Shown here: positions 7,881-13,492 of the stretch, piece by piece | Layout: each line of letters opens with the position of its first letter | Position numbering within the stretch: the first letter of the stretch is position 1 | DNA from: Actinomycetota bacterium | Lineage (GTDB): Bacteria > Actinomycetota > Coriobacteriia > Anaerosomatales > JAUXNU01 | NCBI GenBank assembly: GCA_030682655.1 | Contig: JAUXNU010000160.1 | Span: 1 to 64,000 of the forward strand | Length of the DNA stretch: 64,000 nucleotides | Direction: 5' to 3' | Position numbers and translations under genes: made by a program | Notes under the pieces: model-generated | Told to the model about the DNA's origin: nothing | What the model saw: the letters and a program-made list of their open reading frames with translations, nothing else | Databases searched by the model: none

Positions 7881-7940
7881 TTCCTCGGGCGCAACTGCAT
7901 GGCGCACAGCGGCTGTGTGATTCCAAGACAAGCCTCTGAG
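7877..7940 (+). pseudogene. Start-codon remnant of an AbiEii toxin
   Basis: GTG at 7877 overlaps the AbiEi stop (GTGA) and encodes VIPRAQL, matching the usual beginning of one AbiEii subgroup (MIPRA...). The next residues do not continue the family and the frame soon stops. The rest of the toxin gene is missing, apparently replaced by the sequence carrying the 25-bp repeat at 7928. Evidence is only a few residues plus the diagnostic overlap. Confidence 0.45.
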
Positions 7941-7952
7941 CAGCAAGATCTC
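7928..7952 (+). repeat. 25-bp direct repeat, copy 1
   Basis: These 25 bases (beginning ACAAGCCTCTGAGC) recur identically at 10085-10109. Here they lie about 120 nt upstream of the Phd-HTH-MNT gene; at the second site they sit next to an eroded copy of that gene. The pair marks the left edge of a duplicated segment. Confidence 0.85.
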
Positions 7953-8007
7953 CCTTGACCTCACAGATTGTGATGTCAAGTTGCACTCTGTCTTGTGCTG
8001 ACTAGTA

Positions 8008-8075
8008 TTGACCGCGTCGGGGAGTCGTTCTACTATAACCTTAGTCAAGCGACTAAGGAGTTGAGTCATATGACT
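8008..8075 (+). promoter_or_regulatory. Promoter with two AGTC-N4-GACT operators 21 bp apart
   Basis: TTGACC (8008-8013) and TACTAT (8031-8036) are 17 nt apart. Downstream, CCTTAGTCAAGCGACTAAGG (8039-8058) is a perfect hyphenated palindrome, and AGTCATATGACT (8064-8075) is a second one that contains the start codon. Both share the AGTC-N4-GACT core, with centres at 8048.5 and 8069.5, i.e. two helical turns apart. The first also covers the ribosome-binding site AAGGAG. This strongly suggests cooperative autorepression by the Phd-like domain of the encoded protein. Confidence 0.6.
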
Positions 8076-8885
8076 TCGCAGAAAGCACACACGTCAATCT
8101 CGGTGAGTGAACTCGCCGGGCAGCTCAGTTCGGTCCTCGACGATGTCGAGGCCGGCACCACCGTGACTATCACGCGCCGCGGGAAGCCAGTTGCGACTCT
8201 CGGAAGTGCCGGTGACTCCGCGGCCGCGCGCGTCACCGAACCGCCCATGACGCATGAGGACCCGGTCGCCTACGCGACTGCGACGAAGGACCCTCGGAGA
8301 TTCGAGCCGCCGACTCCTCTGGCACGCCTCCTTGGCACGGGTGCGATGCGGGCCGTGCTGTCGGTCTTCCTGCAGGATCCGGCGGCGAGCCTCTACCAGC
8401 GCGAGATAGCGCGCAGGGCAGACGTCGGGCTGCGCTCGGCACAGATCGCGCTCGATCGCTTGGAGGGCCTGGGGCTCATCGCGTCCGAACGCAACGGCAA
8501 TCGACGCTACTACTCCGCGGTGCGCACCGATCGCTTCGAGGACCTGCGGTCACTGATGTCACGCGAGATGGGGATCGCCGAGGTCATCGCACGGCACCTC
8601 TCGGGGCTGAGGCAGCCGATCGCACGGGCTCTCATCTTTGGCTCCGCCGCGTCCGGTGAGGACATGATAGGCAGCGACATCGATCTGCTCGTCGTTGGCG
8701 AGGTATCCGACGATGCGCTCGTCGAGCCGATCGCTGCGGCGCAGCGCGAGCTTGGCCGTGAGGTCGACGTCGTCTCCTACCGGCCCGACGAGTTCGCGAA
8801 GAAGCGCGACGAGGGCAACCACTTCGTGCAGTCGGTGCTCGCCGGTCCGCGAATAGTTGTGATCGGCGGTTCCGATGACGCCTGA
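8070..8885 (+). CDS. Phd-HTH-MNT fusion: antitoxin DNA-binding domain joined to a minimal nucleotidyltransferase
   Basis: Three domains are visible in 271 residues. Residues 1-45 are a Phd/YefM-like fold (ISVSELAGQLSSVLDDVEAG, TVTITRRGKPVATL). Residues about 80-140 are a winged helix (YQREIARRADVGLRSAQIALDRLEGLGLIAS, then a wing with NRRYYS). Residues about 175-270 are an MNT nucleotidyltransferase with FGSAASGEDMIGSDIDLLVV, a full GS-x10-D-x-D motif. In HEPN/MNT systems the MNT protein inactivates the HEPN RNase by adding AMP. Start ATG at 8070 has AAGGAG upstream. The downstream HEPN gene overlaps by 11 nt. The added Phd domain is unusual and probably supplies operator binding. Confidence 0.85.
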   Translation: MTSQKAHTSISVSELAGQLSSVLDDVEAGTTVTITRRGKPVATLGSAGDSAAARVTEPPMTHEDPVAYATATKDPRRFEPPTPLARLLGTGAMRAVLSVFLQDPAASLYQREIARRADVGLRSAQIALDRLEGLGLIASERNGNRRYYSAVRTDRFEDLRSLMSREMGIAEVIARHLSGLRQPIARALIFGSAASGEDMIGSDIDLLVVGEVSDDALVEPIAAAQRELGREVDVVSYRPDEFAKKRDEGNHFVQSVLAGPRIVVIGGSDDA

Positions 8886-9300
8886 CGCACTCGAGCCCCG
8901 CGCGACGTCGCCTCAGGAGATCGCCGATCTGCTGGAGCGCTTCGAGGTTGCCATGAGCGACGCGCGCGTCCTCGGCCAGAGTGCGGACGGCCGCTACATG
9001 CACGCATACACCGCCGGCTTCTTGCTGGCGAAGGTAGTGATCAGGGCATCTGGGGTGCGCGCGAAAGGCGGCGAGAACCATCTGGACACCCTGCGCGCGG
9101 TTCCGTTCTACATGGGCTCGGGCGTGCAGCCGAGCGTGGACGCTCTCGATGCCGCTCGCAAACGGCGCAACTCCACGCAATACGACGCTGCCGGACTCGT
9201 GGATGACGACGACGTGCAGGCACTCCTTGGCAGGGTGGAGCAGTTCGAGGTGCTCATGCGCGGGTGGCTCGCGGAGAAGCACGCGGAGCTCCTCGGCTGA
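8875..9300 (+). CDS. HEPN-domain protein, partner of the Phd-HTH-MNT fusion
   Basis: The 141-residue helical protein overlaps the MNT gene by 11 nt and ends with a HEPN-like segment ALDAARKRRNSTQYDAAG. The canonical RX4-6H ribonuclease motif is not intact: Arg-Asn is followed by Gln-Tyr where His would be expected. A FLLAKVVIRASGVRAKGGENHLDTL segment fits the HEPN subgroup that pairs with MNT proteins. It could be a regulatory, non-catalytic HEPN protein, or one whose residues are shifted. Genetic linkage supports a toxin or toxin-like role. Confidence 0.75.
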   Translation: MTPDALEPRATSPQEIADLLERFEVAMSDARVLGQSADGRYMHAYTAGFLLAKVVIRASGVRAKGGENHLDTLRAVPFYMGSGVQPSVDALDAARKRRNSTQYDAAGLVDDDDVQALLGRVEQFEVLMRGWLAEKHAELLG

Positions 9301-9304
9301 CTCT

Positions 9305-9354
9305 GCGACGCGCGAGCGCACGGGCGACACCCGCAGGTGCGGATTGTGGCGGGC
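9305..9354 (+). pseudogene. Fragment of a vapC 3' end
   Basis: About 50 bases match the 3' end of vapC at 4862-4911 with only a handful of substitutions, covering the codons for ADARVHGRYPRVR. No start, promoter or remaining PIN domain is present. It is a scar of a deleted or recombined vapBC module in the same island. Confidence 0.5.
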
Positions 9355-9419
9355 CGGGCATAATCCCCTCACACGCTGTATCTCCCGCGCGCGCGGACAC
9401 GCCTGAGGGGGCGTCTCAC

Positions 9420-10055
9420 ATGTTCGACACCACCACAATCACCATCCCCATCGGTCCCGTCGGCCTCGAGGGTGACCTCATCGTTCCGGACACCGCGACC
9501 GGCATCGTCGTCTTCGCGCACGGAAGCGGCTCATCGCGCATGAGCCCGCGCAACCGGCGCGTCGCGGACGCCTTGCGCGCGTCGGAGCGCTTCGGCACGC
9601 TGCTCTTCGACCTGCTCACGTCGGAGGAAGACGCCAACTACGAGACCCGCTTCAACATCGGGCTGCTCGCCGGTCGGCTCGAAGCCGCCACGGAGTGGGT
9701 GCGCTCCCAGGAAGCCACGCGCGATCTCGCGGTCGGCTATTTCGGAGCAAGCACCGGGGCGGCTGCCGCACTCGTCTCGGCCTCGACGCGCTCTGACATC
9801 GCGGTGGTCGTCAGCCGGGGTGGCAGGCCGGACCTCGCAGGCCCGGCACTGCGCGGCGTCACCGCGCCGACGCTGCTGATCGTCGGAGGGGCGGACACGC
9901 AAGTCCTTGGCATGAATCGTCAGGCGATGCTTCAGATGCCGCGCACCGTCGAGCTGCAGATCGTGCCGGGGGCGACGCATCTGTTCGAGGAGTCGGGAGC
10001 GCTCGACCAGGTCGCGGCCCTTGCACGCGGCTGGTTCGAGACCTGGATGCCGTAG
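9420..10055 (+). CDS. Dienelactone-hydrolase-like alpha/beta hydrolase
   Basis: The 211-residue protein has an N-terminal strand, an oxyanion motif VVFAHGSGSS, a nucleophile elbow GYFGASTGAAA (G-x-S-x-G), an Asp in LLIVGGADTQV and a His in GATHLFEE, giving a complete Ser-Asp-His triad. Such short DLH-family hydrolases are often annotated as esterases with unknown substrate. ATG at 9420 is preceded by GAGGGGG; the frame opens earlier but overlaps the HEPN gene. It lies between the intact and eroded copies of the MNT/HEPN locus and may be cargo of that duplication. Confidence 0.82.
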   Translation: MFDTTTITIPIGPVGLEGDLIVPDTATGIVVFAHGSGSSRMSPRNRRVADALRASERFGTLLFDLLTSEEDANYETRFNIGLLAGRLEAATEWVRSQEATRDLAVGYFGASTGAAAALVSASTRSDIAVVVSRGGRPDLAGPALRGVTAPTLLIVGGADTQVLGMNRQAMLQMPRTVELQIVPGATHLFEESGALDQVAALARGWFETWMP

Positions 10056-10084
10056 CGCTGAGACGAGTAGTCGCGCCGCATAAA

Positions 10085-10109
10085 ACAAGCCTCTGAGCAG
10101 CAAGATCTC
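10085..10109 (+). repeat. 25-bp direct repeat, copy 2
   Basis: Identical over 25 bases to 7928-7952. It is followed one base later by sequence homologous to the 3' part of the MNT gene. Confidence 0.85.
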
Positions 10110-10110
10110 A

Positions 10111-10341
10111 CCGACGATGTGCTCGTCGAACCGATCGCGGCGCCGCAGCGCGAGCTCGGCCGTGAAATCGGCGTCGTCTCCTACCGGTCCGACGAGTCTG
10201 CGAAGAAGCGGGACGAAGGCAACCACTTCGTGCAATCGGTGCTCGCCGGTCCGCACATCGATGTGATTGGCGGTTCCGATGACGCCTGACGCGCTCGAGG
10301 CTTGCGCGACGTCGCCTCAGCATCCGGCGCTCCTCGGCTGA
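10111..10341 (+). pseudogene. Eroded duplicate of the Phd-HTH-MNT/HEPN locus
   Basis: Bases 10111-10320 align without gaps to 8707-8916 at about 89% identity, covering the last third of the MNT gene, its stop and the first 14 HEPN codons. The next few bases jump to GCTCCTCGGCTGA (10329-10341), identical to the last codons of HEPN (9288-9300). The Phd, HTH and catalytic parts and most of HEPN are deleted. Together with the 25-bp repeat this shows duplication of the whole locus followed by two internal deletions. This explains the otherwise gene-free 10056-10388. Confidence 0.85.
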
Positions 10342-10352
10342 CACGAACCCAC

Positions 10353-10390
10353 TTGCCCTCCTCGGCCAATATGACCATAATACTGGTCAT
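10353..10390 (+). promoter_or_regulatory. Leaderless promoter and operator of phd/relE
   Basis: TTGCCC (10353-10358) and CATAAT (10376-10381) are separated by 17 nt, placing the transcription start at about the ATG at 10389. No ribosome-binding site precedes that ATG, so the mRNA is probably leaderless. ATGACCA-TAATAC-TGGTCAT (10371-10390) is a perfect inverted repeat over the -10 box and start codon, an obvious operator for the Phd antitoxin. Confidence 0.6.
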
Positions 10391-10664
10391 GTCTGAGACA
10401 CGCTCACTTGCCGATGTCAAAGCGCACCTCTCCGAGATCGTCGATCTCGTGGAGGGCCAGCACGAGCGCGTGGTGATCACCCGCCACGGCCGGCCCGTCG
10501 CCGTGATCCTGAGCCCGGGCGACCTCGCGAGTCTCGAGGAGACGCTCGACATCCTCTCCACGCCCGGTGCGCTCGACGAGATTCGCGCTGCCGAGGGCGA
10601 GATCGACCGCGGCGAGTACCTCACGGCAGCCGAGCTGCGCGCCAAGTATCTGACGAAGGAGTAG
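10389..10664 (+). CDS. Phd/YefM-family antitoxin
   Basis: The 91-residue antitoxin begins MSETRSLADVKAHLSEIVDLVEG and continues HERVVITRHGRPVAVILSPGDLASLEETLDIL, the canonical Phd/YefM fold. The acidic C-terminal tail would bind the RelE toxin. ATG at 10389 coincides with the predicted transcription start; an upstream ATG at 10371 lies in the operator. The stop is 3 nt before the toxin start. Confidence 0.9.
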   Translation: MSETRSLADVKAHLSEIVDLVEGQHERVVITRHGRPVAVILSPGDLASLEETLDILSTPGALDEIRAAEGEIDRGEYLTAAELRAKYLTKE

Positions 10665-10667
10665 GCC

Positions 10668-10934
10668 GTGGAGGCCTACGAACTCCGGGTCGCCGCATCC
10701 GCCGAGCGCGCTCTCGCGCGCTTGCCGGAGGCCGCAGCTGCCGCCATCGTCGAGTTCCTGACCGGGCCGTTGCTCGCCAATCCGACGCGCGTCGGCAAGC
10801 CCCTGAAGCTCGAGCTCGAGGGCTATCGTGCGGCTCGTCGGGGTGCGTATCGCATCGTCTACCGCATCGAGGACACCTGCGTGGTTCGCGTGGTGCGGAT
10901 CGACCACCGGGCGGACGTGTACAGGAGGCGGTAG
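10668..10934 (+). CDS. RelE/ParE-family toxin
   Basis: RelE toxins cleave mRNA in the ribosomal A site. The 88-residue basic protein shows the fold: YELRVAASAERALARLPE, then PLKLELEGYRAARRGAYRIVYRIEDTCVVRVVRIDHRADVYRRR with the conserved G-x-x-R-x-R/A-Y-R-I-V-Y and H-R-x-D-V-Y strands. The start is GTG at 10668 with GGAG 6-9 nt upstream. Overlap-free but tightly linked to the Phd antitoxin. Confidence 0.9.
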   Translation: MEAYELRVAASAERALARLPEAAAAAIVEFLTGPLLANPTRVGKPLKLELEGYRAARRGAYRIVYRIEDTCVVRVVRIDHRADVYRRR

Positions 10935-11087
10935 CGCGTCTCGCGCGCCGGTGCGGAGCCGCGGCCGGTGCACTGCTGCTGCCACGCTCCGCCTTTGGGA
11001 ACAATCCAAGGACACACACGTCCTGCATCGGGACACCGATCGCGTCGCGCGGCTTGTCCGCAAGGCGCAGTCAGGAAGGGGTTGGAC

Positions 11088-11852
11088 ATGCGACTCGAGG
11101 GCAAGGTAGCGGTTATCACCGGCGCGGCTTCCGGCATGGGGCGCGCCATGGCAGACCTCTTCACCAAGGAAGGCGCCAAGGTCGTCGCGGCCGACTGGAA
11201 CCAGGAAGCGCTCGACGCGGCGGTTGCCGAAGTGAGCGCGGCCGGTGGCACGATCGTTGGCATCCAGGGCAACGTCGCCGACCAGGCGCAGGCCGAAGCC
11301 ATCATCGACAAGGCGGTTGAGACCTACGGCAAGATCGACATCCTCTGCAACAACGCCGGCGTCATGGACAACAACCAGGGCGCCGCCGAGGTCACGAACG
11401 AGATGTGGGAGCGCGTCCTTGGCATCAACCTGAACGGCCCGATGTACCTGACGCGCAAGGCGATTCCGGCGATGAAGGCCAGCGGCGGGGGCGCGATCGT
11501 CAACACCGCTTCGGTCGCCGGCGTTGGCGGCGGCGCGGCGGGCCTGGCCTACACGGTCTCCAAGCATGGGATCGTGGGCCTGACCAAGCAGACGGCGTTC
11601 CGGTACTGCCAGGAGGGCATCCGCTGCAACGCGATCGCGGCTGGCGCGGTCGAGACCAACATCATGGCAAGCGTCGATCCGACCAAGATGGACGAGGCGG
11701 GCTCGGCACGCTGCAACACCTACTACGCGGCGATCCCGGGCCAGCTCAAGGCTACCGACATCGCGAACCTGGCGCTGTTCCTGGTCTCCGATGAGTCATC
11801 GATGATCAACGGTGCAATCGTTCCGGCCGATGCAGGCTGGCTGAGCGCGTAG
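11088..11852 (+). CDS. SDR-family oxidoreductase (3-oxoacyl-ACP reductase-like)
   Basis: A classical short-chain dehydrogenase of 254 residues. It has the NAD(P)-binding motif TGAASGMG (residues 10-17), NNAGV, catalytic Ser in NTASV, and Y-x-x-x-K in AYTVSKHG. An acidic residue in AADWN at the end of strand 2 favours NAD(H). ATG at 11088 follows GGAAGGGG. It stands alone between the TA island and the cytochrome operon, so the physiological substrate is not indicated. Confidence 0.88.
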   Translation: MRLEGKVAVITGAASGMGRAMADLFTKEGAKVVAADWNQEALDAAVAEVSAAGGTIVGIQGNVADQAQAEAIIDKAVETYGKIDILCNNAGVMDNNQGAAEVTNEMWERVLGINLNGPMYLTRKAIPAMKASGGGAIVNTASVAGVGGGAAGLAYTVSKHGIVGLTKQTAFRYCQEGIRCNAIAAGAVETNIMASVDPTKMDEAGSARCNTYYAAIPGQLKATDIANLALFLVSDESSMINGAIVPADAGWLSA

Positions 11853-11869
11853 CGCGAGCCGCGTCGGCG

Positions 11870-13105
11870 CTACGGCGTCGGCGCGGGGGCTCCGCCTTCC
11901 GCTACGAGACCGGTTGCCGCAAGAGCTTGCCTGACTACGGCCTCCGAAGTCTCCGAATCGCAGAAGCCGACCTCGATGCTCGATGTCTTGATGTTGTAGG
12001 TGGCCGTGTTGAGCCCGACCATTGGCTTGAGCGCTGCAAACAGCGCGTCGGCGGTGGCCTGGGGGTCCGCACCGTCGGCCACGACCAGCGGGATCGTCGC
12101 GACGGTGCACGGCTCTCCGGGCGTGAACGTCTGGCTGATCGTGTCGCCGACCTGCTGGGGCTTCGTCGTCTGCGTCGCGATGACTACGGCCAGAATCACG
12201 ATGACCCCGATGATCGCTGCCGTGGCTTTCGTCCGGGCTGTCGCTCCGGTCCGGCTGTGCTCGGGCGTCGGGGCTTCTTCGTCGGCGGGGAGTTCTGGGG
12301 GGAGTCCGGCGCGCTCGACCACTTCGGCGTACTCGCCCAGAGCGACTGCGGGTGCCTCGGCATCGGGCGAACTCGCGGGTGTCTTGCGGCGCGTCATGAC
12401 CAGCAGCAGGACGGCCACTGCGATGCCGCCGAGCACCAGGATGATCGGCAGCGCCGGATTGGTGCCCGTGGTGGCGGGGGCCGCCGAACCGGCGGGAGCT
12501 GCCGGCACCGTGTAGCCCACGGTGAGACCCAGCGCGTCGCCGGCCTTCACGCCCCTCACGGTCTTGGTGTAGTAGTTGTACGTCTCGTCGCCGGGGGCGA
12601 GCGTGGCGCCTTCCGCTGTTGCCACGACCTGCGAGCCCTTTGGCAGCTGGATCGCGAGCCTGACCTCGGGCACATCCTGCGCTGACACCCAATTAAGCGT
12701 CGACGTGTAGGCGGTCCCGTCGAAAGCCGGGCCGTCGGCGGCCACGATCTCGACCTGGGCGACGCGCGACTTCGTCAGCGTGAAGCTGTAGACGTCCATA
12801 CCGTTGACGGTGGTCTTGGTGTAGGCCATGTTCGGGTCTTCTGCAGTCGGCCCGCCAAGGATTTCGCCGACCCACTGGATCTGGGAGCCTGCCGGGACGG
12901 CCAGCTCCCCTTCGGCCGGAAGCGATGCCGTGGTGGGCAGTTCGCCCGAGACGACCACGACCCCGCCGGTCTGCTGCGGGAATAGCATCACGTCGACCAT
13001 CTGCCACGCGGCGGGCGCGGCAAACGCGGGAGCTGCGACCATGGCCAGCAGCAACACCGCGGTGGCGACAAGAACGAAACGAGAAGAGAAACGCAAAGGG
13101 ATCAC
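11870..13105 (-). CDS. Exported membrane-anchored protein with C-terminal HMA-like domain, function unknown
   Basis: I do not recognise a family for the whole 411-residue protein. It begins at GTG 13105 with a signal peptide (residues 1-30, ending AFA), followed by an about 180-residue exported beta-rich domain, a membrane segment near 213-231 (LPIILVLGGIAVAVLLLVM), a charged linker, a second membrane segment near 288-305, and a C-terminal domain with CTVATIPLVV...ALFAALKPMVGLNTATYN..SSIEVGFCD. That C-terminus has the pattern of a ferredoxin-like heavy-metal-associated fold with two lone cysteines. It follows a multihaem cytochrome in the same orientation and may help its maturation or anchoring; this is inference. 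Confidence 0.7.
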   Translation of the reverse strand: MIPLRFSSRFVLVATAVLLLAMVAAPAFAAPAAWQMVDVMLFPQQTGGVVVVSGELPTTASLPAEGELAVPAGSQIQWVGEILGGPTAEDPNMAYTKTTVNGMDVYSFTLTKSRVAQVEIVAADGPAFDGTAYTSTLNWVSAQDVPEVRLAIQLPKGSQVVATAEGATLAPGDETYNYYTKTVRGVKAGDALGLTVGYTVPAAPAGSAAPATTGTNPALPIILVLGGIAVAVLLLVMTRRKTPASSPDAEAPAVALGEYAEVVERAGLPPELPADEEAPTPEHSRTGATARTKATAAIIGVIVILAVVIATQTTKPQQVGDTISQTFTPGEPCTVATIPLVVADGADPQATADALFAALKPMVGLNTATYNIKTSSIEVGFCDSETSEAVVRQALAATGLVAEGGAPAPTP

Positions 13106-13146
13106 CTGTCCTGAACTCGACGACGGTACGAACGGGGCGCCGAAGC

Positions 13147-13443
13147 TCAGATCCTGAGCGCCGAGACCCTCAGCAGCGCGGCACACGACGGGTCCGGGGC
13201 AAGGGCCGCGCGCGGTCCTTGGCATGCGAGCACTGACGATGCGCCCACAGGCGACGTCACACGAGCCAGCCCGCCAAGGAGCCCCCGCACCAGTCGCGCG
13301 AGAGGCCGCCTGGAGCGATCGGAACGGGTGTAGAAGACGCGCTCGCACGACGCGCACAAGCCATCGGCGCACGCTATCAGGGCGATCATGCTGACGATGA
13401 GCATCAGGGCGATCGCGGAGAACTTGTTTAAGTTGTTGTTCAT
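13147..13443 (-). CDS. Small exported protein, unknown
   Basis: The 98-residue product starts MNNNLNKFSAIALMLIVSMIALI, a signal-like hydrophobic N-terminus, then CADGLCASCERVF with a C-x4-C-x2-C arrangement and an Arg-rich second half. No ribosome-binding site is evident. It sits between the big cytochrome and the exported protein downstream, in the same orientation, so it may belong to that operon. The C-x2-C pair could bind haem or metal but no CXXCH motif is present. Confidence 0.45.
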   Translation of the reverse strand: MNNNLNKFSAIALMLIVSMIALIACADGLCASCERVFYTRSDRSRRPLARLVRGLLGGLARVTSPVGASSVLACQGPRAALAPDPSCAALLRVSALRI

Positions 13444-13492
13444 CACGCTGCATCAAAGCAAGGAGCGTGCCTTGCGGTCAAGGGCGGCGCAC

